From NCBI RefSeq assembly GCF_036320965.1, contig NC_092226.1, positions 19,288,502-19,352,501 on the forward strand: a stretch of 64,000 nt of DNA, in the 5' to 3' direction. The notes under the pieces are model-generated. The model saw nothing but the letters and a program-made list of their open reading frames with translations. It searched no databases and was not told the DNA's origin. This document shows, one piece after another, positions 8,939 through 20,249 of the stretch (its first letter is position 1; every line of letters starts with the position of its first letter). The DNA is from Panulirus ornatus. Taxonomy: Eukaryota; Arthropoda; Malacostraca; Decapoda; Palinuridae. The translations under genes and the position numbers were made by a program.

Positions 8939-9950
8939 ATATGTCCTGGTTCAATCCACGACAGCATGTTGACAACGGTATACCACATCATTCCAATTCA
9001 CTCTATTCCTTGCACGCCTTTCACCCTCCTGTAAGTTCAGGCCCTGATAGCTCAAAATCTTTTTAACTCCATCCTTCCACCTCCAATATGGTCTCCCACT
9101 TCTCGTTCCCTCCACCTCTGACACATATATCCTCTTTGCCAATCTTTCCTCGCTCATCCTCTCCATGTGACCAAACCATTTCAATACACCTTCTGCTCTC
9201 TCAACCACACATCTCTCTTACCCTTTCATTACATACTCGATCAAACCACCTCACACCACATGCTGTCCTCAAACATTTCATTTCCAACACATCCACCCAC
9301 CTCAGCACAACCCTACCTATAGCCTACGCCTTGCAACGATATGACATTGTTGGAACCACTCTTCCTTCAAACATACCCATTTTTGATCTTCGAGATAATG
9401 TTCTCGCCTTCCACACATTCTTCAACGCTCCCAGAACCTTCGCCCCCTCCCCTATCCTGTGACTCACTTCCGTTTCCATGGTTCCCTCCGCTGCCAAAAC
9501 CACTCCCAGATATCTAAAACACTTCACTTCCTCCAGTTTGTCTCCATTCAAACTTACCTCCCAATTAACTTGTCCCTCAACCCTACTGAATCTAACATCC
9601 TTGCTCTTATTCACATTTACTCTCAGCATTCTTCTTCCACACACTTTACCAAACTCAGTCACCAACTTTTGCAGTTTCTCACCCAAATCATCCGCCAGCA
9701 CTGTATCATCAGCGAACAACAACTGACTCACTTACTAAGCCCTCTCATCCACAGCAGACTGCATACTTGCCCCTATCTCCAAAACTCTTGCATTCACCTC
9801 CCTAACAACCCCATCCACAAACAAATTAAACAACCACAGAGACATCGCTCACCCCTGCCAATATTCACCGAAAACCAATCACTTTCCTCTCTTCCTACTC
9901 GTACAAATGCCTTATATCCTTGATAAAACTTTTCACTGCTTCAAGCAACT
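8939..9950 (-). mobile_element. LINE A copy, moderately old
   Basis: Minus-strand copy spanning the RT end through the C-terminal domain. Pieces of the frame are readable at 9731-9324 (KLRVNVNKSKD, FRYLGVVLAAEG) and 9208-8951 (FGHMERM, RPYWRWKDGVK). Several small deletions break it. The 3' UTR is cut at 8939 by repeat S. Confidence 0.88.
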
Positions 9951-11020
9951 CTAGAAATGCACGCTAATTTTATCAAAAGAATGCAAACATCTAATTAAAA
10001 GCATTCTTATACGACAGAGGCTTCTTGTTTAGCATATCAAATGTGTTCCTGTGGAATATCTTGGGACACACTTCCTTACTTGAAATACATTAAAGATTAC
10101 CATTGTATAGCAAAATAAAGAGCTTTACTGATATCAATAGGACATCATTCACCATTCACTATCATAGTGCTTTATCACAACTGCTGAACTAGACGCTGAG
10201 TCTCTTATTCGTTTTAGCAAGCTTATAATACAGTTATGAAGAAGGAAATCTCTGGTACTCAATGCAAAAATTGAGAATGAGCATGAGCACAAGTTCCATG
10301 AGTCCGTACATATGAAAGGTATGCAGACACTTCAACATTGCCAATGTATGTAATTTAAAAAGTTGAACATTTCAATGACTGTTTAAAACAGGAAGTACCT
10401 GTATACTAGGGAAGCACCCATATACTAATCTCTTAACTTTATGACTCTACAAGAAGCATGAGAACTTTAACATGTTAAAATACACTGCTACATGATGTTA
10501 TAAAGTAGGATAACTGAAAACAGGAAATCTGACACAAATATTCATACGGTAATTGAGAGCATAATTTATCATGATAAAGTGTCTGTATTAAGGTAATTCC
10601 AATAGTTTTCAAGTAATTCATTTAACCAATATTCTAAAAGCTTCTATTTTAGTGAAAAAGAGAGAATTTGAAGAAAGCATGAAGAATGATTAAAAGTATC
10701 CCAAGTAATACTGTGGTAAAACAAATTTGAAGGGAAATGTATAGAACAAGCTGGCAAATAATGATCAAACTTACCTTGATACAGCACCTTTTTGAACAAT
10801 GTGTTCCTTCCATCTATAAAATACTATGGCAACATCTGTAAAGCTATTTACATTACCCAAGAGAGCTATTCTATAGCTCTTACTCCTTTAACACTACACT
10901 GTTTGGAACGCATCTCCATGGTCACCAAGTCAATGATTCATTTTAAAGAATGGTTCACAATTCAGACATTCCACAACAATGAATCTTTATTCATTACAAG
11001 AACTCTGTATACTACATCAC
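9951..11020. other. Unique intergenic/intronic DNA, nothing recognised
   Basis: AT-rich sequence without a convincing ORF, repeat family or splice-flanked exon. I searched here on the minus strand for the missing C-terminal DNAJA exon and did not see it. Confidence 0.5.
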
Positions 11021-11396
11021 TCTAATTCACTCTGGCCCTTGCAAGCTTCACACACTTCTGCATGTTCAGGGCCCCAAACGTTCAAAGCATCTTTCAGTAC
11101 ATCCTTCCACATGCTCTTTGCTTCCTCCACTTCTGATATGGACACCCTCTAAGTCATTATCTTCATATGTCCAAACATTTCAGCAAATGCTCTTCAGCTC
11201 TCATATATATTCCTCAAACTAACACAACTCTCTCACACCCTCTCATTTCTTATTCAACCAACCCTCGAACATTTAATTTCCAACCTTTCCACCTTCCTGA
11301 TATTTCTTACTAATGCCCACACATTGCATCCATAAGGCACAGATGGGACTACTATGCCATCAAGCATACCTATTATTACATGCCATTCCAGGATCC
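11021..11396 (-). mobile_element. Very old LINE A C-terminal fragment
   Basis: Decayed minus-strand match to the LINE A C-terminal domain (order: RNxxNW..., FGHM, VLxMKC, YGCxxWA, GIVVP) with many indels. Confidence 0.75.
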
Positions 11397-11649
11397 CCTT
11401 TAATAGGGTTCCTGCAGCTTCAAGGCTGTGCTCCACACAGGGACAGGGTATGGTGGACTCCTCTGGGTATAGAAGGTTCTTGATGAAACTACTCTTTTTG
11501 ACCATGGACAGGTATGCAGCCTTGTCAAAGGTGACTTCTTGTTTGCAGTGCTACTACTTGTAAGCAGCATCCATAAACACTAGATTTTAGACAACTAAAT
11601 TTAATAAAATCATGACAAAATTCTAAAACCATTCATTAAACAAATATGG

Positions 11650-11863
11650 CTTTCCACGTATTCCCTGCATGTCATAGAAGGCGACTAAAAGTGGAGGGAG
11701 CAGGGGGGCTGGAAATCCTCCCCTCTCGTTTTTTTTTTAATTTTCCAAAAGAAGGAACAGAGGGGGCCAGGTGAGGATATTCCAAAAAAGGCCCAGTCCT
11801 CTGTTCTTAATGCTACCTCGCTAATGCGGGAAATGGCGAATAGTTTAAAAGAAAAAGAAAGTA
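11650..11863 (+). mobile_element. Repeat S copy 5, 5'-truncated
   Basis: Plus-strand copy starting at CCACGTATTCCCTGC, so the first ~32 bases of the head are missing; the tail is complete. Confidence 0.88.
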
Positions 11864-12006
11864 TTCTAAGGCAAAACAAAATGTGAATTTCAAGGAACTA
11901 TGCTTGTTCTGAAGCTCTAGTAACTGGGTGACTCCAATGATACAATCTTTAAAACTGAGGGTAGGAAACTAAATTCCCTACACCTCTATGCTTGTATTTT
12001 TCTTAC

Positions 12007-12172
12007 CTAGGAGGAAGAATCTTCTCAAGCCTGGGAATACGGTCCACGGGGATATGTGGTGGAAAGTCCACCAAAAATTGAACAAGCAAACGGCCTTTCT
12101 CGTACGGATTTTTATACTGTGGCATACCTTCACCTAATACTGCTTTAACCTCTCCATTCTTTATCACTTCAC
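12007..12172 (-). CDS. DNAJA1: DNAJA1-like exon: C-terminal domain II end, last exon seen
   Basis: The acceptor AG is at 12174-12173 and the donor GTAAGA at 12006-12001. It contains two bases, 54 codons and two bases. It reads EVIKNGEVKAVLGEGMPQYK, then NPYEKGRLLVQF; the EGMP.Y..P.EKG motif is diagnostic of Hsp40 C-terminal domains. It ends LEKILPP plus a split codon. The donor shows that coding continues in another exon, expected to hold the acidic tail, which I could not find to the left. Confidence 0.93.
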
Positions 12173-12326
12173 CTGTGGAAAGAAGCATTATGAGCTTAAA
12201 CTAGTAAAAAAGCCCTATAACACTTGTACCTGTCCCCCATTAAAGTTATTTTTCAAGGGAACACCTCAGTTTCAAAATTTTGAAAGCAAATTTATTTCAT
12301 TTCTTAAAGTTGAAGGCTCCAATCAT

Positions 12327-12615
12327 GGGGAAAATTCCAAATCATGGCCAGGCCTTTATTGAAATATATAGAGAATAATGACGGGAAAAAGAAGAGACAA
12401 GGGAAAGTGTTTACGAATTTTGGAGGAAATCTAAACCTGTCTCTTAAAATGGGCCAGGTCATAGTCATTGGGAAAGACATGAGAAATTAGAGCATTCCAA
12501 AGCTTTGGCATGCAGGGGCAGAAGCTATTATCAAAATGGCCCACTCTTGAGTTGCCGATGGTGACACAGTAATCATGTGACGGAGCAGCTTGCCAAATAT
12601 TGCATGGTCTAGCTA
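12327..12615 (-). mobile_element. LINE C (jockey-like) C-terminal fragment
   Basis: The minus-strand translation contains TIGNSRVGHFDNSF, LWNALISHVFPND and FKRQV, the C-terminal end of a jockey-type polyprotein. A decayed 3' UTR follows. It matches the ends at 31973-32355, 54905-55385 and 59170-59415. Confidence 0.8.
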
Positions 12616-12639
12616 CTGTAACTTCCTTACGCTAGAAAG

Positions 12640-14455
12640 AAGGCCTGGCTATAATATTTCATTTGGTTATGACATCAGGAAACTGGGGATGACATATAGC
12701 AAGATCAAGCTAAAGAATGATAATGTTTTGTTATATGTAATACAAGTGTGATTAGGTTTGCATACTGCTTCTGTTATAGCTTTTAAGTTATAAGGAAGAT
12801 TCACAACAATATCCCCAAAATCTAGGATAAAATCTCTGAATTCTTGTTTCAACAATAGTATATGTATTTCAATAAAGTAATTAATCTTAAAAACTAATAT
12901 GTACATAAAGGTAAAATATTTTTCTTGAATAAACAAAAACATACCAACACATCCTTCAAGAGGAGGACTGGCCATGAATACAGAATGGCCTGTACTGGAG
13001 TGCAGTTCCACTGCCCTTGGGTCTGGCAGACCCAATGCTTCTCAAAGTTCAGTTGTTCTACAGGGTTCCCATGTGTGTATAACCATGTGGGTCACACTAC
13101 CTTTAATTCTTGTTAAGACCACCAAGGGCAGGTACGTTAATCTGTGCTTTTTCTATTCCTTCTTTGCGTTTTATGGTAGTTGGGTTCATGGATAGTGACA
13201 ATAAGGATAAATAACCTATACATAAAAAATGGCACATCAATTATGGGAAGTTCTCCATCTGAAAGCAGGAAGCCAATGGTTTGGAGAATGGAAACCTGTA
13301 ATATCGAGTCTTCATACTGAATAGTTTCTGTGTTATGTTAATAAGAGCAAAAACCTTTTTCAAACTTTTTTTTTTTTTTACAATAACCACTTCCAATTAT
13401 GTTTCTTCATTTCTACATCTTCATAAGGTAAAGTAAGGCTGAAAGCTCATGTGCATTTTTTTGTTTGCTATAAATTAGACCTTTTCTTTTCCCACAATGG
13501 GTCTGCTGAACCCAAGCATACAGAAATTGTTCCTAACATATGACAATAGTGTTAAAGGGTTAAACAATGCTAGTCCTTTAGGAGAAGAACAGTGTAAAGA
13601 TGTGATGTTCCAACAACATCCTTGACCTTGTCTGACCTGAATACAGATGTACCGAAAGTATACCCACCCACTCAACATCCCTTAACTCTAACTTATCTTA
13701 CAAAAGCTGTTTCTGAATGTAGAGCCTCCCACTCAGTGAGTTCCAGAAGGAAGTTGATCAGTAAGGACAACAACAATCAGAGAAGAAATGAATCTGGAAG
13801 AAAGAGTTAAGCATGTTGCAGGGGAAGGTAGAGAAGAAAGCTGGATTAGGGATTCTGAGGAAAATACAAAGGGCACATATGGGGAGGAGGTGCAAAGAGT
13901 CTAGAGGTGGTAATGGAACCATGATAACAGTAGCATATGGCAAAGAATACAAGGAGGAAGAACAGGAGGATGCCCTTGATAGTGATTTGCAACTGCAACA
14001 ATAGGATAGTAAGAAGCAGCCTCCAGCATTAGTACCTAAACATTAATGAAACAAGTGCAATCTTATCATTCAAGAGAGAACTTATAAGTAAATGCAATGA
14101 GGCAGGGCTAGCGCAGCACCTTACTCACCAAAGATTATGATGTCATTTTCTGCTGCTATGCAAACTGAATATGGATAAATAGAGAAGTTTTAAACTAACT
14201 GTCTAATCCTCTTTAAAATCTCCATATTCATATACTTTAAGGATTCAAAGTTGTTTTTTCCTAAAAGCATTAGCCCTCAAACACCTCATCATCATATGAC
14301 AACTTGGTAAGTGCTGGGAGTAATCATAAAGGTGCTTGCTAGTTTTCAGTCTTCTTTTAAACAACATACCAAAATATTGACATTTGTATGGCTGCTAAGT
14401 GTATTTCGGTCACTAACAATGTTTATTCCAGAGATTACCACTCTTTGTAAGTACA
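12640..14455. other. DNAJA intron sequence, nothing recognised
   Basis: No convincing exon, RNA gene or known repeat. The short ORFs here are not supported by homology or composition. Confidence 0.5.
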
Positions 14456-14460
14456 TCTGC

Positions 14461-14610
14461 GTGGTGGGGTAGGGACAGGAATGGATGAACGCAAACAAGT
14501 ATGAATATGCATACGAGCATATATATGTCTGTGTATGTGGGTGGTTGGGCCATTCTTCGTCTGTTTCCTTGTGCTATCTCGCTGACGCAGGAAACAGCAG
14601 ATAAGTATAA
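14461..14610 (+). mobile_element. LINE A 3' UTR fragment
   Basis: GT-rich stretch followed by TTGGGCCATTCTTCGTCTG and a diverged terminal hairpin (CTATCTCGCTGACGCAGG), then an A/T tail. Confidence 0.8.
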
Positions 14611-14616
14611 TAATAA

Positions 14617-14882
14617 GAATGTGTGGAAGGCAATAATGTTATCTTGTAGAGCAAAAATGGGTATGTTTGAAGGAATAGTGGTTCTAACACATCACTGCTT
14701 CTAGCAGCTTACCTCACACACCATATACTCTTAAGATCTTCGACAAAGCATCTCTATCAACCCTATCATATGCCTTTCCCAGATCCATAAATGCTACATA
14801 CAAATCCATCTGTTTTTCTAAGTATTTCTCACATGCATTCTTCAAAGCAATCACCTGATCTACACATCTACTACCACTTCCC
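14617..14882. mobile_element. Two LINE A pieces joined in opposite orientation
   Basis: 14617-14693 is plus-strand (NVWK..AKMGMFEGIVV). 14694-14882 is minus-strand RT (CGxxSxRCVDQVIALKN, YVAFMDLGKAYDRVDR, YGV). Neither has a tail, so this is a rearranged remnant. Confidence 0.75.
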
Positions 14883-16345
14883 ACCCCCACACAAAACAGT
14901 ATGGCCATCCCCTGCATCAGTGAGGTAGCACCAGGAAACAGAAAAAAAGATGCTACATCCTCTTAAATTGATACAAGATCTTTCATGTATAATACACCAA
15001 AACCACAACTCCCTATCAACATCCAGGACCCACAGACCTTTTCATGCTTTACCCCAGATGTTTCACATGTCTTGGTTTAGTCCAATGACAGCCCTCTGAC
15101 CCCAGTATACTACATCATTCCAATTTATCACTCAAAATCTTTTACACTCCATCCCATTTTCAATTTCGTCTCCCAATTATCCTTGTTCCCTCCACTTCTT
15201 ACACATACATTCTCTTTTTCAACCTCCAATTTGATCTCCCACTTCTTGTTCCCTCCACTTCTGAAACTTATATCCTTTTTTTTTTTTCAACTTTTCCTCA
15301 CTCATTATCTCCTTGTCCCTCTTCTGTTCTCTCAAACATACTGTATATTTCCACAAATCTCTCTCACTCTTTCATTACTTAATCCAAGAACCTTACACCA
15401 CATACTGTCCTCAAACATTTCATCTCCAGCACATCCACCCTCCTCTGCACAACCTTATCTATAGCCCATGACTCAAAACCATATACTATTGTTAAAACAA
15501 CTATTCCTTCAAACATACCCATTTCTGATCTTTGAGATAATGTTCTCTTTCCACATATTTTTCATCGCCTCCACAACCTTCATCCCCTTCCCCACCCTAT
15601 GACTCACTTCCGCTTCCATGGTTCCAATCGCTGCCAAGCACTTTACTTCCTGCATTCAAACTTACATCCCAACTAACTTGTTCCTAAACCCTGCTGAACC
15701 TAATACCTTGCTTTTATTCACATCTACTCTCAATTTTCTTCTTTCACACACTATTACAAACTCGGTCACCAGTTTAGCATTTTCTCACTCGAATCAGCCA
15801 CCAGTGCTGTATCATTGGCAAACAACAAGTGACTCACTTCCCAGGACCTCTCATTCCCAACAAACTGCGTACATACCCCTTTCTCCGAGACTTATGCATC
15901 TACCTCCCCAACCAACTCATCCATAAACAAATCAAACAACCATGGTGACATTACAAACCCCTGCCACAGACAAACCTTAACTGGGAACCATTCACTCTCC
16001 TCTCTTCCTACTTGTACACAAACCTTACACCCTTGATAAAAATTCTCACTGCTTCAAGCAGCTTACCTACCACACACTTATTCTCAAAACCTTCCACAAA
16101 GTGTCTATTTCAGCCCTATCATACGCCTTCTCCAGATCCATAAATGCTACAAACAAATCCATCTGTTTTTCTAAATACTTCTCACACATTCTTCAAAGAA
16201 AAAACCTGATCTGCACACACCTTCCATCATTCCTGAAATCAAACTGTTGCTCTGTACATACCTTCATCCTCTCAATATATATCCTACTAAACAATTTACC
16301 TGTTATACTCAACAAATCTATGCCTCTGTACAAGTTCACATTCTT
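14883..16345 (-). mobile_element. Old LINE A copy
   Basis: Minus-strand copy from RT motif region (about 16345) through the C-terminal domain to a degenerate long-type 3' UTR at 14883-15110. Many frameshifts leave only short readable pieces. Confidence 0.82.
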
Positions 16346-16483
16346 TGCCAACATATTTGTGCCTTACACAATTAAATAAAAGGAAAGTATATGACCTTAC
16401 ACTTACAAAAAGCACAGCCTTAAATGCTAATAGAGAAGTCAATACTGAAGGTGCTATTTGAAACTTAATCTAGCTTAACTTAC

Positions 16484-16602
16484 CAGGAATGGTACTGATG
16501 ACTATTGTTCTGTCGTCTAATGTTTTAATTGGTTTCTGGAAGCCACACAAAGCTTCAACTAAGGATATATGCATCTGCATTGTGAGGTCGGTCTTCGCGC
16601 GT
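16484..16602 (-). CDS. DNAJA1: DNAJA1-like exon: C-terminal domain II
   Basis: The acceptor AG is at 16604-16603 and the donor GTAAGTT at 16483-16477; one base, 39 codons, one base. It encodes [20 protein letters not shown], then [20 protein letters not shown]. The segment [13 protein letters not shown] is a family hallmark in the second beta domain. Phases match on both sides: a split Arg codon before and a split Gly codon after. Confidence 0.95.
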
Positions 16603-16705
16603 CTATGGAAATGAAAGAATTCTGTGTTAGAGTGCAAGTATGACAACTAGCAGAAAATTCTTACAATAATTCTGAGTAAGATGTGCATGCTTAAACATGT
16701 GATCA

Positions 16706-17279
16706 CTGGATAAACAGAATTTCTATGAACTCCTATCAATAATCAGCTTCTTATGATACTGAGCAATACTAATCTTAGCAGGTTCAATCATAATTTACAA
16801 AGACCATATAAGCGTTTACATACTTTCTTGAACAGCTTGCTGAATCCTTATCTATGAACTTTAATGCTATTCTAATATTTCCTGGAGGACAAATGGTTCT
16901 ACTACTAAGACTCTGGTGACACATTAAAGATAATGTGGGTATCCTAAATTCATTTCCCCATTTATATATATTTGTTATATATGCAGTAGATTCTGGATAA
17001 ACAGGATTTCTATGAACTCCTATCAATAATCAGCTTCTTATGATACTGAGCAATACTAATCTTAGCAGGTTCAATCATAATTTACAAAGACCATATAAGC
17101 GGTTACATACTTTCTTGAACAGCTTGCTGAATCCTTATCTATGAGCTTGAATGCTATTCTAATATTTCCTGGAAGACAAATGGTTCTACTACTAAGACTC
17201 TGGTGACACATTAAAGATAATGTGGGTATCCTAAATTCATTTCCCCATCTATACATATTTGTTATATATGCAGTAGATT
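16706..17279. repeat. 287-bp tandem duplication in intron
   Basis: Copies 16706-16992 and 16993-17279 abut directly and differ at only about ten positions. Antisense ORFs in each copy differ mostly by amino-acid changes, which argues against coding constraint. Confidence 0.95.
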
Positions 17280-17847
17280 TGTGGCATGCATATTCATGGT
17301 CTTTATCCTCAGGTGTCAAAAGTTCCAAACAGAAATGCTCTCGTATACTTAGGTGATTCTTCTCAATTTGATCAGAGTGTCTGCACCTACATCTTAAATA
17401 ATATCTGCATATATCAGTATTGTTCATCCTCTTATTTGATGCATCTTCATCACCTTTATTCTATTTTTTTTTTTTTTGCTGGCATCTTTTTACTTCATTC
17501 TTGTATATCAATTTCTCAAATCATTATCACTTTCATTTGCAATACTGTTTTCTTTCTCTTGATTTGTGATCACTTTCTTTGTATTTTTCTTTTCCATGTT
17601 CAGCTGCCTCACTTTGTGTTTTCATTATTTCCATGTTCTAAATCAAGTCTGCCTTTTCCATCTCGACAAATTTGACTAAATTGTGTACCATATCTGTCAT
17701 TTTCCTCTGTGCAAATCTGTGTCATATAACTCCACTGTCTCTAACATATATTTATCTATATGGCAGTCATTACTCTGTCCATATTCTACAAACTTTGTTT
17801 CTGGTACTCTGTCTCTGTCCACTCAATCCTATCTTTCTTTATACATT
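17280..17847. other. Intron sequence, nothing recognised
   Basis: T-rich DNA with one poly(T) run near 17466; no supported gene. Confidence 0.5.
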
Positions 17848-17893
17848 TTGCCATTTCCCGCATTAGCAAGGCAGCATTAAGAACAGAGGACTG
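17848..17893 (-). mobile_element. Repeat S tail remnant
   Basis: About 46 bp matching only the 3' end of repeat S (TGCCATTTCCCGCATTAGC, then AAGAACAGAGGACTG). Confidence 0.8.
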
Positions 17894-18240
17894 ACATTTC
17901 ATACATGTGATAGGAAGGCACTTTTCAATTTTTTTGCATAACAATTATACAAAGGTTTTAATCTCTTGATAGTTTATCGAGAACGTATGTTTTATGCTTT
18001 AACTGCCTAAAAGCCTTTTGAATCCATAAAAAATTTCCTAAAACTTTACATTAAGAATTTTGCTTATAATTTTTTAAATTTTTGGTTTGCTGCCAAATTC
18101 ACATTTCATAATCAGTAACTTCATTACTTGTACCAGAAACAACTCGACTCAATAAATGTATCATATATGCATAATTCCCAAAGTCACTTATTGCCATTTT
18201 GCTTTATTATTATCCTTACTAACTTTCTAGCAGCCTGAGA

Positions 18241-18483
18241 ACGAGCCACCAGTAATGGTGCCATTGATCCTGATGTTGAAATTTATGCCATTGAGAGTAA
18301 TGAGGGTGCACCTCAGTGAGAAATCTATTTCATGGCTCTGATTGATGTTCTGACACATTATGGTGTTAAGAAACAGGCAGCAAAAGCTGCCAAGACTGTT
18401 GATATGCTGATGGCATATCAACAGTGGAACCTGATCAGTATGGACATCGATTTTTGGAGTTCATAAACCAGGCCATCATGTAG
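18241..18483 (+). pseudogene. PIP4K-type lipid kinase, broken 3' fragment
   Basis: Two reading frames give the C-terminal end of a phosphatidylinositol 5-phosphate 4-kinase (type II PIP kinase). The first (to about 18400) reads AIDPDVEIYAIES, then [20 protein letters not shown] and AAKTV. The second (from 18403) reads [20 protein letters not shown] and INQAIM, then TAG at 18481-18483. An in-frame TGA at 18317-18319 and a one-base loss at about 18400-18402 disrupt it. The match stops upstream of 18241, where a TGA is in frame. It is probably a processed (reverse-transcribed) 3' fragment; a decayed terminal exon is the alternative. No poly(A) tail is evident after the stop. Confidence 0.82.
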
Positions 18484-18894
18484 CTGTTTATTATTGTAAA
18501 TATTTTGGGTGAGAATGCCCAACAAGTCTTCATCTGTGTACATTTTTCTTTGCTGAAACATATAGTATATGCTCTGGATTCGAGCTCCTCTAATACAAAA
18601 AATACTGGATTTTACATAGTGATTTTTTTATCAGTATTGTCATTAATGTTCTGTTTTTATGTACAAGTTAAATCTGTAAGCATTTGCACTAATTTCAGTC
18701 ATGTTGTCTTGACTCTCGGTTAAAATCCATCTGCACAAAAATGTCAGAATAATGCTAGTAATGCCAACTGAAAGTAGCTGAACAATGTGAAAAACTACAT
18801 TGTAGAAGGTCCAATCAGTTGCTAATATACTTTTACACAAACACATTACAGGTGTATATATATACACACATATATATATATATATATATGTTAT
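18484..18894. other. Sequence after PIP4K remnant, ending in (AT)n
   Basis: May include the former 3' UTR of the kinase copy. No other feature is recognised except the TA-rich tract at about 18855-18890 before repeat S. Confidence 0.4.
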
Positions 18895-19131
18895 CCCTGG
18901 GGATAGGGAAGAAAGAATACTTCCCACGTGTTCCCTGCGTGTCGTAGAAGGCGACTAAAAGGGGAGGGAGCAGGGGGCTGGAAATCCTCCCCTCTCATCA
19001 TTTTCTTTTTTTTTTTAATTTTCCAAAAGAAGGAACAGAGAAGGGGGCCAGGTGAGGATATTCCCTCAAGGGCCCAGTCCTCTGTTCTTAACGCTACCTC
19101 GCTAACAGGGGAAATGGCGAATAGTTTGAAA
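18895..19131 (+). mobile_element. Repeat S copy 7
   Basis: Full-length plus-strand copy. The loop/stem region reads TAACAGGGG instead of TAACGCGGG, weakening the hairpin. Confidence 0.9.
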
Positions 19132-19175
19132 GAAAGAAATACATATATGTATATATATAGAAGTGGAGAGGATAT

Positions 19176-19404
19176 CCCTGGGGATAGGGGAGAAAGAATA
19201 CTTCCCACGTATTCCCTGCGTGTCGTAGAAGGCAACTAAAAGGGGAGTGAGCGGGGACTGGAAATCCTCCCCTCTCATTATCTTTTTTTAATTTTCCAAA
19301 AGAAGGAACAGAGAAGGGGGCCAGGTGAGGATATTCCCTCAAAGGCCCAGTTCTCTGTTCTTAACGCTACCTCGCTAACGCGGGAAATGGCGAATAGTTT
19401 GAAA
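19176..19404 (+). mobile_element. Repeat S copy 8
   Basis: Full-length copy in the same orientation, about 45 bp after copy 7, with an intact hairpin. Confidence 0.9.
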
Positions 19405-19720
19405 GAAAGAAAGACTTTCTAATTACATAACGTTTGCCTGTTATGTTTTCAGCAACCATTTAAACTTTACTTTCAGAATCACTTCTCTTTTCTATAGGCA
19501 ACTCTATAACACGTGCTCAGTTGCCGTTTCTCCCTGGGTTTGTTCATTGTAGTATTTTCACCATTCCTACATACATCTTTTTAAACATCTTGATCAATGA
19601 CTTCCTTTATTTTCAAATAGTGCCACATTTCCAAAATATGAAATTATGAGACTGATACATCAGATAGATTATTCAGTGAGTTATCAAATATGAATTATCT
19701 TATCCTATACATCTATCTAT

Positions 19721-19951
19721 CCCTGGGGATAGGGGAGAAAGAATACTTCCCACATTTTCCCTGCATGTCGTACAAGGTGACTAAAAGGGAAGGGAGTGGG
19801 GGGCTGGAAATCCTCCCCTCTCGTTTTTAGTTTTCCAAAAGAAGGAACAGAGGTGGGAGCCAAGTGAGGATAGTCCCTCAAAGGCTCAGTCCAATGTTCT
19901 TAACACTACCTCGCTAATGCAGGAAATGGTGAATAGTATGAAAAGAAAAAA
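19721..19951 (+). mobile_element. Repeat S copy 9, with target-site duplication
   Basis: 231-bp copy that defines the ends of the family. It is flanked by ATCTATCTAT (19711-19720) and ATCTATCCAT (19952-19961), a 10-bp duplication with one mismatch. The repeat therefore starts at CCCTGGGG and ends in an A-rich tail. No clear RNA polymerase III A/B box was found. Confidence 0.88.
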
Positions 19952-19971
19952 ATCTATCCATATATCTGATG

Positions 19972-20240
19972 CCTGTTCCTTTCTGGAACTCCCTTAAGGG
20001 GGTGGCCATGGCATTAGACTCCATAACTAGAGAACTCCAGTACCACTTCTTAGCCTTTAGTGCCTCACCCTTAACAGGCCACTGGCAGAGGGCAAGTCTA
20101 GCACAGTGTTTGTAGAGGCTCCTACCTAATGTTCCTACTGACTACTTCTACCTACTGTTTTTCCTAATGCTCCTACATAAATGTTACCAATACTTTTATC
20201 TACTGCTCCTACCATTTTGCCAAAGGGCTGGGCTAGCATA
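19972..20240 (-). mobile_element. Repeat D copy 1
   Basis: Minus-strand copy. The tail at the left has GGCCACCCCCTTAAGGGAGTTC (read on minus). The body has the CCCTCTGCCAGTGG-like and TGAGGCACTAAAGGCTAA motifs. A TAGGTAGGAG-type minisatellite head lies at about 20120-20230. Confidence 0.75.
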
Positions 20241-20249
20241 TGGCATTCA

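Noticed and set aside
9951..11020. Candidate terminal DNAJA exon
   Set aside because: No acceptor-flanked minus frame with an acidic stretch and Cys-rich end was seen.
17071..17427. 118-codon minus ORF, repeated in the neighbouring 287-bp copy
   Set aside because: Not recognised, and differences between the duplicates mostly change amino acids, so no sign of coding constraint.
18895..19404. Repeat S as a tRNA-derived SINE
   Set aside because: GGCTGGAAATCC loosely resembles a B box, but spacing and A box are not convincing; the LINE-end explanation fits more of the sequence.
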